The translations under genes were made by a program, and so were the position numbers. This document shows, one piece after another, positions 44,459 through 55,485 of a stretch of 64,000 bases of DNA. Position 1 is the first letter of the stretch; every line of letters starts with the position of its first letter. The notes beneath the pieces were generated by a model. That model was not told the DNA's origin, made no database searches, and saw only the letters and a list, made by a program, of their open reading frames with translations. The stretch comes from Hymenopus coronatus (Eukaryota > Arthropoda > Insecta > Mantodea > Hymenopodidae), in the NCBI GenBank assembly GCA_030762935.1, contig CM060893.1:7484001-7548000 (forward strand), read 5' to 3'.

Positions 44459-46023
44459 CATGGTGTTAATGAACTATGTCGAAATATTTTCACAGAATAT
44501 GTAGATTACTTAAATAAGTAACTTGAGATAGGAACCTTATGACCTGTTTATTGAAATTTCGTAGAAACGGCTATAAGTTTCTGGAGTGCCAGTACGCCAC
44601 TGGCTAATTTATCAACCATTCGAGAACATAACATGAAAAACGAAGGGACATATTACAGCGTACCTCTGTAGCGTAGTGGTTATCATACTGGCTTTCAAGT
44701 GAAAGAGAGTTTCCGAGTTCGGGTCTCATTCACGTATCGCGGCACTTTGTCTGGAATGAAAAAAAATGACATTTATTCTATGACAGGAATTGAAATCATG
44801 ACCTTTGGGATAGCAGCTTCCTGCGTTACGCATTAAGCCACCACAGCAGTTAAAAAAATGCCTCCAGAGTAGGCTACATAACTCAAGATCGTAGTTAATG
44901 AATGCTCAGTGTCGCACTGAGATTTTACATATTTTTGCGACATTAAATCTTGAGAACGCTAGTAACGAGCTGCTAAAAATCGATATTTCTATACTCGGGC
45001 AGCAGTATTAAAGACATTCTACGCCATTTTTACTTTCTCTATACGCACTATGTACATAGTGTATAGAGAATGTATTGCACTCCACCAAAAAATTCGATAC
45101 CGAGATTTCACCGGAAATATATGTTTTAGGGTCCCCTGTATCCCAAAAAAGTATTTTCAGAGAAAGGTCCGTGTGTGTGTCCGTGTGTCTGTGAACACGA
45201 TAACTCAAAAACGAAAAGTCGTTAAAATACCAAACTTGGTATTTAAATTTAGTATCTTTCAGGGATGCGACAGGAAGATTTTGAGAAAAATCCCCCCACA
45301 CCAAACTACCCTTTGCATGGAAAAAATTTCGAAAATTTTGATTTTCTAAAAAATGTCTCTAACGATTTTGATTAAAATATCGTATATTAAAGTTATTTAC
45401 CTGACAAATAAAATGTATATTTTGAATTTTCTGGGAATAGCCTCTGAAGACTACTTTATTCTGGATGAATTTTTCATAGCTCTAAATCGTAAGAGATGGG
45501 CAAAAACTTAACACACAAAAAATGTAGAGCACGTTAAAACACACAATTTATGTTACATACATGTTTTTCGCGGAGTTGATCGTTTTTGAGATATTCCTTT
45601 TTCTTGGTTTCAGCTTTGAAAAACATACTTTTCTTATACAGGAATTTGTCAACTCCTGTCCATACAAACAAAGAAACATCAGTCACATAGCAACCAGCTT
45701 TTCGCTTTCACTTTAACCTATGGTACTCCCTTATTTCGCTTCTACTTACAATAAAGCAAGAAATAATACTATTTCTGCTAATTTTTCTTGATTAACATGA
45801 AATAAATAAAAGATAAGCTTATTAACAATAATAATTTACAGAGGTATAGAGAAAGTCATGTGAATGGAACACATCAGATTTTTTCAACCTGCTTTGCTTT
45901 AACAGCACCTGATACCCACACGTTTAACGTTATGTTTATCCGGGCATCGCCGATCTCAAATTACTTATATCAGTCACGTGCACAATCTCGTAAGTTATTT
46001 CGGTGTAGTTCATTAACAGCCGG
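44459..46023 (-). mobile_element. TIR element (MITE-like), host of an HLE, inserted in another HLE
   Basis: The ends are CATGGTGTTAATGAACTATG (left) and, as reverse complement, CCGGCTGTTAATGAACTACA (right). It is flanked by TATA on each side (44455-44458 and 46024-46027), which would be the target duplication. The sequence matches the 21.1-kb copy in inverse orientation, with two differences: an HLE at 45032-45878 and an extra ~115 bp at about 44625-44740 carrying a second tRNA-like head (box A AGCGTAGTGGTTA about 44670, box B GAGTTCGGGTCTC about 44715). No transposase. Confidence 0.85.
45032..45878 (-). mobile_element. HLE copy, complete, best-defined boundaries
   Basis: This 847-bp copy sits inside the TIR element. 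The 21.1-kb TIR copy provides the empty site (21275-21290, CAGGTTGAGAAAATGG). Comparing the two places the HLE ends at TCTGATG... and ...AGAGAAAGT, within an A run on each side. From the element's 5' end it shows a subterminal CATGACTTTCTCTATAC, a long AT-rich body, AGGGTAGTTTGG, TATCGTGTTCACAGACACAC with the CA tract, GGACC, TTTCCGGTGAAATCTCGG, then the hairpin with core ACTATGTACATAGT and the end AGAGAAAGT. No long reading frame; non-autonomous. Helentron-type (HINE) is my best guess. Confidence 0.93.
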
Positions 46024-46122
46024 TATATTTCCAGCGATATTTGGGTAAGTATCGAATTTTTGGCTGGAATACAATACCTTCTGTGTCTACTATATATATT
46101 ATAAACACTTGCTAGAGAAAGT
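46024..46122 (+). mobile_element. Outer HLE host of the nest, part 3
   Basis: TATATTTCCAGCG.. then TATCGAATTTTTGGCTGGAA and an imperfect hairpin ending GCTAGAGAAAGTAA. Completes the copy begun at 43864. Confidence 0.82.
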
Positions 46123-46235
46123 AATATCATACGACAGATCTATTTGTAAACTTCCTTACTGCAAAACTTGACTGAATATTTTTAAAAATGCATCACGGGG
46201 CTCATTTTTAATAAAACAATAATTTAGGCAGTAAA
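46123..46235 (+). repeat. Flank shared with 20.94-21.04 kb
   Basis: ACGACAGATCTATTTGTAAAC.. and TTTTTAATAAAACAATA resemble the DNA following the HLE 3' end at 20935. The homology extends beyond the usual AAAGT terminus. Confidence 0.55.
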
Positions 46236-46750
46236 CAAACTGTTACTAAATTTCAATACCACATCTTATATGCTGTGATTTTTTCGAAATTTCATATATG
46301 TCTCAGGAATAATTCCCTTTCATAATTAAAAAAAAATCCAGAAGTAGCTTTTACGCTCTGTCTTATTTTAAAAAAAGTAAAATAAATAGTTGATAGTGTT
46401 GAAAGTTGTGTGGTAAGAGGTTTTTACTTCACTGAACATGACCAACACTGCATGGATCAGTGAGGAGTTTTTTGTTCATTTTTTTCAGCAGGCTGTGTAG
46501 TTTAGTCTTGCTCAGAGCGATTAGCTGTTATAAACAGTGTTGGCATAAAAAGTGTTACACTTCGCGGCCGAGTTACGATGGTGTTTTGTTCTGAAGCTTT
46601 TCGTTTACTCAAATAGATACACTTGTGTTGTATTTACATCACTTTATCCACACTCTTCCACTAAATACTCCTACAAAAGCTTATTCTTCGAGATAAAGAT
46701 TCACGGAAATGCTTATATCACAGTATTGGCATTAATTTTGGATACTTTCT
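46236..46750. other. Unrecognised stretch
   Basis: No gene. A weak HLE 5'-like patch (ACAAAAGCTTATTCTTC) appears at about 46670-46690 and resembles 55530-55560. Confidence 0.4.
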
Positions 46751-46848
46751 ACTTTCTCAAGCACATATGTATTTACAATATACTTTGTAGCTAGAGAGGG
46801 TATTGTATTCCACCCAAAAATCCGATGTCGAGGTTTCACTGGAATCCA
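46751..46848 (-). mobile_element. HLE 3' fragment
   Basis: Decayed hairpin (CAAGCACATATGTATTTACAA..TAGCTAGAGAGGG) then the body to CACTGGAATCC. Interrupted at an A run by the next plus-strand copy. Confidence 0.75.
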
Positions 46849-46856
46849 TAAAAAAA

Positions 46857-47756
46857 TCTGATGTGTTACACTCACATGACTTTCTCTAGCCGTTCTACAA
46901 ACTTCTTACATAAGATTATTCTTCTTTCTGCATCTTGCTAATCAAGGTATTCAGCACAATGTTCTCACTACTTAGTTCCTTATAAGTAGGAAGAAAATAA
47001 GGGAATACACTAGGCTAAACCAATAGTCAAATGTTTTAAAAACTGTCGTTATGCCATTGTCATTACAAATCGCTTCTTTTCTTGGCCAGGAGTAGAACAA
47101 AAGAAAAACGGGTTCTCCCGTCTAAGAAAAGTACAAGTACTTCACAACTGAAACTAATAACAATGAATACCTCGAAAACGGTAAGCTCCACGAAAAAAAT
47201 GAAAATGACGTAAATTGTGTATTTTAACAAGACCTGCGTTTTTTGTTTGGTAAGTTTTTATCTATCTCTTACGGTTTATTAGTTATGCCAAATTAAGAAA
47301 AATTCATCCAGAATAAACAGGTCTTTAGAAGCTATTCCCAGAATATTCAAGATATACATTTTATTTGTCAGGTAAATATCTTTAATATACGATATTTAAA
47401 TCAAAAACGTTAGAGCTATTTTTAAGAAAATCAGAATTTTCGAAAAAAATCCCATGTAAAGGGTAGTTTGGGGTGGGGGGATTTTTCTCAAAATCTTCGT
47501 GTCGCATCCCTGGAAGATACTGAACTTAACTACGAAGTTTGGTATTTTAGCTACTTTTCGTTTTTGAGTTATCGTGTTCACAGGCACACGGACACGCGGA
47601 CAGACACACACACGGACCTTTTTCTGGAAATGCTTTTTTTGGATTCAGGGGGTCTTAAAACATGTATTTCCGGTGAAATTTCGATATCGAATTGTTTGGT
47701 GGAATGCAATACTTCTCTATCCCTATGTGCATTGTACATACGGGGCTAGAGAAAGT
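46857..47756 (+). mobile_element. HLE copy, B subfamily, complete
   Basis: 5' end TCTGATGTGTTACACTCACA with CTAGCCGTTCTACAAAC, TTGGCCAGGAGTAGAAC, CA-rich tract at about 47583-47612, and hairpin TATCCCTATGTGCATTGTAC..GGGGCTAGAGAAAGT. Confidence 0.92.
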
Positions 47757-47760
47757 AAAA

Positions 47761-48360
47761 ATTAGCAAAAATAGTCTTATTACTTGCTTCCTTGTAAATA
47801 GAAGCGAAATAAGGGCCTACCATAGGTTAAAGTGATAGTCAAAAGCTGGTTGCTATGCCACTGTAGTTCCTTTGTTTGTATGGATAGGAGTTGACAAATT
47901 TCTTTAAGAGAAATATATGTTTTTCAAAGCAGAAATCAAAAACAAGGAATGTCTCAAAAACGACGAACTCCACGAAAAACATGTATATAACATAAATTGT
48001 GTGTTTTAACGTGTTCTACATTTTTCGTGTAGTAAGTCTGTCCATCTCTTATGGATTAGTAGTTATGCAAATTTCCATAAAATTCATCCAGAATAAAGTA
48101 CTCTTCAGAGGCTACTCCCAGAAAATTGAAAATATACATTTTATTTGTCAGGTAAATAGCTTTAAAATACGAAATTTTAATCAAAATCGTTAGAGCCATT
48201 TTTGAAAAAATCGAAATTTTCGAAAAAAAGCTCTGTATAAAGGGTAGTTGGGGGAGGGGGGATTTTTCTCAAAATCTTCGTGTCGCATCTCTGGAAGATA
48301 AACTTAAATACCAAGTTTGGTATTTTACCGACTTATCGTGTTCACAGACACACACACATG
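47761..48360 (+). mobile_element. HLE copy, both ends missing
   Basis: Begins at TTAGCAAAAATAGTCTTATT, about 95 bp into the family, and stops at ACACACACATGG. The next bases belong to an inverted copy. Confidence 0.85.
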
Positions 48361-48362
48361 GA

Positions 48363-49044
48363 AAAAAACGAAAATACCATTAAGTACCATACTTGTTATT
48401 ATCTCATGTGTCTTCCAAGGATACGATACGATGATTTTGATGAAAAATCCCCCCCCCCAAACTACCCTTTAGATAGACAAATCATGAAAATGTTTATTTC
48501 CTAAAAATGGCTCTAACGTTTTTGATTAAAATATCGTATATTAAAAATATTTACCTGAAAAATAAAATGTATATCTTGAATTTTCTGGGAATAGCATCTG
48601 AAGAGTACTTTATTGTGAATGAATTTTCCGGAATTTTGTATAGCTGCTAAATCGTAAGAGATAGACAAAAATTTACCACACAAAAAATGCAGAGCAGATT
48701 AAAACATACAATTTATGTTGTATACATTTTTTTTCTTGGAGTTGGTCGTTTTTAGATATTCCTTGTTTTTGTTTTCAGGTTCAAAAATCTCAACTTTTCT
48801 CATACAGGAATTTGTCAACTCATGTTCATACAAACAAAGGAACTTCAGTCACATAGCAACCAGTTTTTGACTATTACTTTAACCTATGCTACTCCCTTAT
48901 TTCGCTTCTATTTAAAGGAAGAAAGTAATAAGACTATTTCTACTAATTTTTCTCGATTAGTATGAAGTAAATAGAAGCGTAAGCTTTTTAGCAATATTTT
49001 GTTACAGAGATGTAGAGAAAGTCATGTGAATGGAACACATAAGA
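48363..49044 (-). mobile_element. HLE copy, hairpin end missing
   Basis: Starts within AAAAACGAAAATACC and runs to the 5' end ..GGAACACATAAGA. Forms an inverted pair with 47761-48360 with almost no spacer. Confidence 0.86.
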
Positions 49045-49682
49045 TTTTTCAAAATTGGGCAGTATTAGTTCCAGTTTATGATAAAAGCTTCAATGATGGG
49101 AACACTTCCTGGCTATAATTTATCAGATATAAGAATTATCCTGAATAAAAGCTAAATATAATATTGTAATCTGAAAGTTAATTTAACTAAAAAGAAAAAA
49201 AAAAAAGGTTCAGAATTAATATCACCACTGTACCTATTTTCTTGTAGATATATAGTTACAAGGGGAATATGGAAATTCACTCGGTCAAAAAGACGAATTT
49301 GAACGGAAGTCGCTATGTGATGGCTTTGAAATTACTTCTCACTCCATGACCAAGGGAAAAAGCTAACCTTTCATTGAAAAAGAGGTATTAGTATTGGAAA
49401 AGTTAAACGAATAAAAAGGAATATCTCGGTAATACTTAATTCCATGCTTTATTAATCAAATACTCACAAGGGAGATTTCCTTTACCAAAGGTGATTAAAG
49501 TTGCATACTCTTCCGATTACATCGAGAGAAACAACTGAATAGAGACAAGTGCTAAAACAGTAAAATCGATAATAAAAGATATTTCGGAAGTAGCTAATGG
49601 CACAAGAAAACTTATCTTCAAAACACACAAGTATCTCTTAAAATATCTACATTTTTGTGCAGTTTTTGTGTAGGTATCTTTT
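49045..49682 (+). mobile_element. Possible very old HLE remnant in unrecognised DNA
   Basis: A few blocks (GTCGCTATGTGATGG, CCATGACCAAGGGA, GGAATATCTCGGTAA) echo the old copy at 57.5-58.2 kb. The rest is unrecognised. Weak. Confidence 0.35.
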
Positions 49683-49817
49683 ACTTTCTCTACACGCACT
49701 ATGTGCATAGTGTATAGAGAAGATATTGCACTCCACCCAAAAATCGATACCCAGACTTCACCGGAAATATATGTTTTAGGGTCCCTTATATCCAAAAAAA
49801 GCATTTTCACAAAGAGA

Positions 49818-49863
<46 letters not shown>

Positions 49864-50520
49864 TGTGAACACGATAACTCAAAAACGAAAAGTGGGTAAA
49901 ATACCAAACTTGGTATTTAAGTTTAGTATCTTCCAGGGATGCGACACGAAGATTTTGAGAAAAATCCCTCCACCCTAAACTACCCTTTACATGCAACTTT
50001 GTTCGAAAATTTTGATTTTTGCAAAAATGGCTCAAATGATTTTGATTAAAATATCAAATATTAAAGATATTTACCTAATAAATAAAACGCATATCTTGAA
50101 TTTTCTGGGAATAGCTTCTGTAGATCTGTTTATTCTGGATGAATTTTGCTTAATTTGACATAACTAGTAAACCGTAAGAGATAGATAAACCCTTACTCTA
50201 CAGAAAATTTAGGTCTTGTTAAAATACACAAGTTATGTCATATACATTTTTCTCGTGGAGCTTACCGTTTTCGAGGTATTCATGTTATTAGTTTCAGTTG
50301 TGAACTACTTATACTTTTCTCAGACGGGAGTGTCCGTTTTTCTTTTGTTCTACTCCTGGCCAAGAAAACAAGCGATATATAATGACAATCGCATAACGAC
50401 AGCTTTTAAAACATTTGACTATTGGTTTAACCTAGTGTATTCCCTTATTTTCTTCCTACTTATACAGAACTAAATAATAAGAACATTACGCTAATGAGTA
50501 CCACGATTAGCAAGGTGCAG
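49683..50520 (-). mobile_element. HLE copy, mosaic A 3' / B 5', extreme 5' tip missing
   Basis: A-type hairpin CGCACTATGTGCATAGTGTA, (GT)n at 49821-49862, body, then B-type 5' half (CTACTCCTGGCCAAGAAAAC). Ends at GGTGCAGAAAGAAGAA before the terminal ~60 bp. Confidence 0.88.
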
Positions 50521-50574
50521 AAAGAAGAACACCTCACATTTTTATTGTTTAACCCGTTATATAAATTTACATAA

Positions 50575-50790
50575 CATTCGAAAGTGAACTTCAGAGATTA
50601 CCCGAATAAAATTAAATATATACGTTTTATTTGTAAAATTGTATAATCCATTTATAAACACACAAATAACGAACACGTTGCTATATAAGGGGTAGTTTAA
50701 GACTGGGAGATTTTATTGAAAATCTTCGTGTTGTACCCTTGAATACCAAATTCAGTATTTATTTTGATAGTGAGTTAAGCTTTCTAGTGA
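50575..50790 (+). mobile_element. Old HLE internal fragment
   Basis: Recognisable only in blocks: ATATATACGTTTTATTTGT, AAGGGGTAGTTTAAGACTGG, AAAATCTTCGTGTTGTACCC. Confidence 0.6.
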
Positions 50791-51267
50791 TTTGTTGAAA
50801 AGGGCCGCAAAATTTTCTATTATATTTCTATAAATTTGCATTGTATCCTAAATATTTCTATAATATACTTAAGAATTTATATAGCTACTTGAATAATAAT
50901 TTGTATATTTATAAAGTTTTTTTTAACTACCCTTAAAGTCTGCTTCTATCTTGTACAGTTTGATGAAAATAAGAAATAATAAAGGATATATCAAGCCAGA
51001 GGGTATTTTAATATAAGATTATATTGACAAAGAATATAAACAGGTGGCTTTGGGTGAATGTCCTCTAGACTGTGCCAAGGTCATATGGGAGGCTGAATGG
51101 ACCACCTCTGGTTCTCTAATCCAAGGCCAATTTTATCTCGTATTTTATGACAGCAGCATTTTAAAGAAAACATCAATTATATATATGGAACAATTAACAT
51201 GTATTTTCAATTAATGCAATCTCTATTAGTCTATTTCTTATATGTGAGAATTTTACTTCTAACTTTT
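50791..51267. other. Unrecognised AT-rich stretch
   Basis: No gene and no repeat recognised. Confidence 0.5.
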
Positions 51268-52025
51268 ACTTTCTCTACACGTACAATGTGGCTACATAGT
51301 GTATAGAAGAATTATTGCATTCCACCCAAATTTTGGTAACGATATTTAAAGTTTTGAGGTCCCCTAAGTCCAAAGAAAAGCATGTTTAAGAAAAAGCTCT
51401 GTGGAAAGCATAGCTCAAAACGAAAATACCGCAAACACTAAAGTTGGTATTTATATTTGGTACCTTACAAGGATACGATACAAAGATTTTCAAAAAATAA
51501 TATCACACCACAAACTACCCTTTACATAGAAAATGTTTTGAAATTTGGCTCTAACGCTTTTGATTAAAATACCGTATAGTAAACATATTTTCACCACAAA
51601 TAAAATGTATATTTTGAATTTTTTGGCAATAGCTCTGAAGACTTCTTTATTTTGGATGAGTTTTGCAGAATTTTTCATAGCTGCCAAACCGTAAGAGGTA
51701 GACAAAAACTTACTACACAAAAATGTAAATCTCGTTAAAGCACTTCATTTGTCATATATGTTTTTCTTGTAAAGTGTACTGTTTTCGAAATATTCCTTGC
51801 TATTGGTTTCAATTTTAAACAAACTTTTCTCAAACGGCACCATGCTAAGAGAATCGACCCTCAATTGTTTCACATAGCGACCAGCTTTTAAAAGATTTGA
51901 CTATTGTTTCAGCCTAATGTATTCACTTATTTCCTTTCTACCTACAAGGAAGCAAGTAATAGGACCAATTCTGCTAATTTTTATCTCGATTAGCATGATG
52001 TAAATAAAATAATCGATAGAGGTGA
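51268..52025 (-). mobile_element. HLE copy, 5' tip missing
   Basis: Decayed hairpin CGTACAATGTGGCTACATAG, GT tract lost, body to GATTAGCATGATGTAAATA. The next minus-strand copy follows directly. Confidence 0.82.
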
Positions 52026-52028
52026 GCT

Positions 52029-52857
52029 TGTATACTATGTACATAGTGTATAGAAAAGGTATTGCACTCCACCCAAAAATTCGATACTGAGATTTCACCG
52101 GAAATATATGCTTTAGGGTTCCCTGTATCCAAAAAAAGAATTATCAGAAAAAGGTCCGTGTGTGTGTCTGTGAACACGATAACTCAAAAACGAAAAGTCG
52201 CTAAAATTTCAAACTTGGTATTTAAGTTTAGTATCTTCAAGGGATCCGACACGAAGATTTTAAGAAAAATCCCCCCCACCCCAACTATACTTTACGTAGA
52301 ACTTTGTTCGAACATTTTAATTTTCTAAACATGGCTGTAACAATTTTGATTAAAATATCATATGTTAAAAATATTTACTTGACAAATAAAATGCATATTT
52401 TGAATTTTCTGGGAATAGCCTCTGAAGACTACTTTATTGTGAATGAATTTTACGGAATTTTGCATGACTGCTAAACAATAAGAAATGGACAAAAACTTAC
52501 TTCACAACAAATGTAGAGCACTTTAAAACACACAGTCTATGTCATATGCATTTTTTTTTCGTGGAGTTGATCGTTTTTGAGATACTCCTTATTTTTGGTT
52601 TCAGCTTTAAAAAACTTATATTTTTCCACACAGGAATTTATCAATTCCTCCATACAAACACAGCAACCAGCTTTTGGCTTTCACTTTAACCTATACTACA
52701 CCCTTATTTCACTTCGACTTACAAGAAAGCAAGTAATAAAACTATTTCTGCTGTTTTTTTTTTTCTCGATAAACATGAAGTAAATAGAAGCTTAAGCTTT
52801 TTAACTACAAGTTGTTGCAGATGTATAGAGAAAGTCATGTGAATGGAATACATCAGA
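52029..52857 (-). mobile_element. HLE copy, near complete
   Basis: Half hairpin TATACTATGTACATAGTGTA on the left, body with short GT tract, and complete 5' end ..AATACATCAGA. Confidence 0.88.
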
Positions 52858-52904
52858 TTTTTGGGTAGTAGGTTTGCCAGGTATGCAGAAGTCATCCTAA
52901 GTAT

Positions 52905-53020
52905 AAAATCCTTCAGAGGATATTCCAAAAAAGTTCAAGATATACATTTTATTTGTTATGTAAATATTTTTAATATAGGTGTTCTAAACAAAAACGTTAA
53001 GAGCCATTTTTGAGGGGAAA
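52905..53020 (+). mobile_element. HLE internal fragment
   Basis: TTCAGAGGATATTCC.. through AGTTCAAGATATACATTTTA to GAGCCATTTTTGAG. Both termini are missing. An A run then leads into the next 5' end. Confidence 0.75.
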
Positions 53021-53023
53021 AAA

Positions 53024-53203
53024 TCTGAGTTCCATTCATATGAATTTCTCTACATCTCTGCAACTAATTATTGTTAGAAAACTTCCCAAATACACGCACA
53101 GTCACACAGCCGGACCTTTTTCTAAATATGATTTTTTTTATTCAGTGGTTGTTATAACGTGTATTGCCAGTAAAATCTCATTTTCGATTTTTTGGCGGGA
53201 ATG
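53024..53203 (+). mobile_element. HLE copy with large deletion, host of SINE-A, left part
   Basis: The 5' end TCTGAGTTCCATTCATATG (to about 53083) is joined to the 3' third (CACACAGCCGGACC..) by deletion of the middle. It runs to TTTTTTGGCGGGAATG, where the SINE is inserted. Confidence 0.8.
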
Positions 53204-53440
53204 GAAGAAGTGATTTTATATATGGATCCTCTCTAACAGCGTCCTATTCTATATTGGGCGCCAGAGACCACAGAGGCCTCTTTATCAGGCTTGAGGTTCT
53301 TTTACGTGCCGCAAATCTACGACACGGGCTTTCATACCGAAGGAAGCCATCCTAAGGTTATTTGCGTCCTCCCAGGTTTGAACCCGCGACCTGGGTATAT
53401 CAGATTAACATGGTAACCACTACATTACGGAGGGTGACAA
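53204..53440 (-). mobile_element. SINE-A, tRNA-derived, inserted in HLE with target duplication
   Basis: Minus-strand copy. Box B (GGGTTCAAACC on the minus strand) at about 53375-53385 and box A-like CTCCGTAATGTAGTGG at about 53416-53434. The body contains CGTGCCGCAAATCTACGAC (plus strand). The flanks TTGGCGGGAATG (53192-53203) and TTGGGGGAATG (53441-53451) are near-identical and correspond to HLE target sequence. Confidence 0.88.
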
Positions 53441-53495
53441 TTGGGGGAATGCAATACCTTCTCTGCATATGTACTGTATACTAAGTGGAGAAAGT
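53441..53495 (+). mobile_element. HLE host of SINE-A, right part
   Basis: TTGGGGGAATGCAATACC, then a shortened hairpin and GTGGAGAAAGT. Completes the copy started at 53024. Confidence 0.82.
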
Positions 53496-53509
53496 AATTT
53501 TTAGGTATT

Positions 53510-53580
53510 TTAATAAGCTTTTATAATGATTGGTCGTAGAGAAGTGAAGAGAGAAAGTCATGTGAAAGTAATATATTAGT
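53510..53580 (-). mobile_element. HLE 5' tip
   Basis: AATAAGCTTTTATAATGATTGG.. and GAGAGAAAGTCATGTGAA correspond to the inverted first ~70 bp of the family. Confidence 0.65.
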
Positions 53581-53599
53581 AAACGCTATAGATAAAAAA

Positions 53600-54423
53600 C
53601 CTGATGTGTTCAATTCACACGACTTTCCCTATATCCCTGCAACAAATTATTCTTAAAAAGCTTATACTTCTATTTACTTCATGCTAATCAGTAAAACATT
53701 AGCAGAAATAGTCTTATTACTTGCTTCCTTGTAAGTAGAAGCTAAATAAGGGAGCACCATAGGTTAAAGTGATAGTCAAAAGCTGGTTGCTATGTCACTG
53801 AAGTTCCTTTGTTTGTGTGGACAGCAGTTGACAAATTCCTGTATGAAAAATGTGTAAGTTTTTCATTGCCGAAACCAAAAATAAGGAATATCACAAAAAC
53901 GACGAACTCCACGAAAAAAATGTATATAACATAACGTGTGTTTTAACATGCTCTACATTTTTTGTGCAGTAAGTTTTTGTCTATCTCTTACGGTTTAGCA
54001 GTTATTCAAAATTCAGTAAAATGCATCCAGAAGAAACTACTCTTCAGAGGCTATTCCCAGAAAATTCAAGATATATATTTTATGTGTCAGGTAAATATCT
54101 CTAATATATGATATTTTAAACAAAATCGTTAGCCATTTTTAAGAAAATCACAATTTTCGAAAAAGTTTCATGTAAAGGGTGGTTTGGAGTGGGGGGATTT
54201 TTCTCAAAATGTTCGTGTCGCGTCCCTGGAAGATACTAAACTTAAATACCAAGTTTGGTATTTTACCTTCTTTTCGTTTTTGAGTTATCGTGTTCACACA
54301 CACACGGACCTTTTTCCGAAAATGATTTTTTTAGATAAAGGGGACCCTAAAACATATATTTCCGGTGAAATCTCGGTATTGAATTTTTTGGTACACTGTG
54401 TACATAGTGCGTATAGGGAAAGT
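53600..54423 (+). mobile_element. HLE copy, complete ends
   Basis: 5' end CCTGATGTGTTCAATTCACA, body, short CA tract, and a 3' hairpin that has lost part of its left arm (GGTACACTGTGTACATAGTG). Confidence 0.88.
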
Positions 54424-54750
54424 AAAAATAGCTCCAAACGCTGTGTTCAAGCAGATGTTGAAGCTAAGAACGAAATGCTGGAGCAGTATTTGTGGCAGGG
54501 ACTGTACAGCTATATCCGTATTCACTGTTGACTAGCAGAGCCGGTATTTTTTACCTTTGCCCACTCAAGCTCGCAGTTCCTCCTAACCTACTTGGCAATT
54601 TCGGCTGTTTGCCTTTAAATACCGTGTCAACCGGAATTTTGCACCACATCCAAGCTAAATCAAAACTATACCTTTAACATATTCTATTGTAAATAAACTT
54701 AACGTATACACCAACATCAAACTGTGTATGTAATATTGCATGATTAAAAA
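54424..54750. other. Unrecognised stretch
   Basis: Moderate-GC, with no recognised gene or repeat. Confidence 0.45.
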
Positions 54751-55306
54751 ACTGATGTAGTCCATTCACATGACTTTCTCTACATCTCTGCCTCAAATTA
54801 TTGTTAAAAAGCTTATTCTTCTATTTACTTCATGCAAATCGAGAATAAATTAGCAGAAATAGTCTTATTACTTGCTTCCTTGTAAGCAGAAGCGAAATAA
54901 TGGAGTACCATAAGTTAAAGTGATAGTCAAACGCTGGTTACTATGTGACTGGAGTTGAGAAATTCCTGTATGAGAAAAGTATGTTTTTCAAAGCTGAAAC
55001 CAATAACAAGGAATATCTAAAAAACTATCAACTCCACGAAAAAAATGTATACAACATAAATTGTGTGTTTTAATGGGCTCTACATTTTTTGTGTGCTAAG
55101 TTTTTGTTCATCCCTTACGGTTTACCAGTTATGCAAAATTCCATAAAATTAACATAGAATAAAGTAGTCTTCAGAGGCTATTCCCAGAAAATTTAAGATA
55201 TACATTATATTTGTCAGCTAAATATCTTTAATATACGAAATTTTAATCAAAATCGTTAGAGCCAAGTTTGGTATTCAACGGTCTTTTCGTTTTTGAGCTA
55301 TGCTGT

Positions 55307-55345
<39 letters not shown>

Positions 55346-55485
55346 GACCTTTTTGTAGTAAAAATGCTTTTTTGTATTCAGGGGGTCCTAAAATATGTAT
55401 TTCCAGTGAAATCTCGGTATCGAATTTTTGGGTGGAATACAATACTTCCGCTATACACAATGTATATAGTACGTGTAGAGGAAGT
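54751..55485 (+). mobile_element. HLE copy, complete ends, internal deletion
   Basis: 5' end CTGATGTAGTCCATTCACAT. About 110 bp are missing around 55262, where GTTAGAGCC joins AAGTTTGGTATT. (CA)n at 55309-55343 and hairpin ACACAATGTATATAGTACGTG ending TAGAGGAAGT. Confidence 0.88.

Noticed and set aside
52062..52328. Recurrent open frames with similar peptides (for example ILIKISYIKDIYLTNKMYIL) at many places on both strands
   Set aside because: They recur because HLE recurs. Frames differ between copies, are broken by small indels, and run through microsatellites. There is no sign of selection for a protein.
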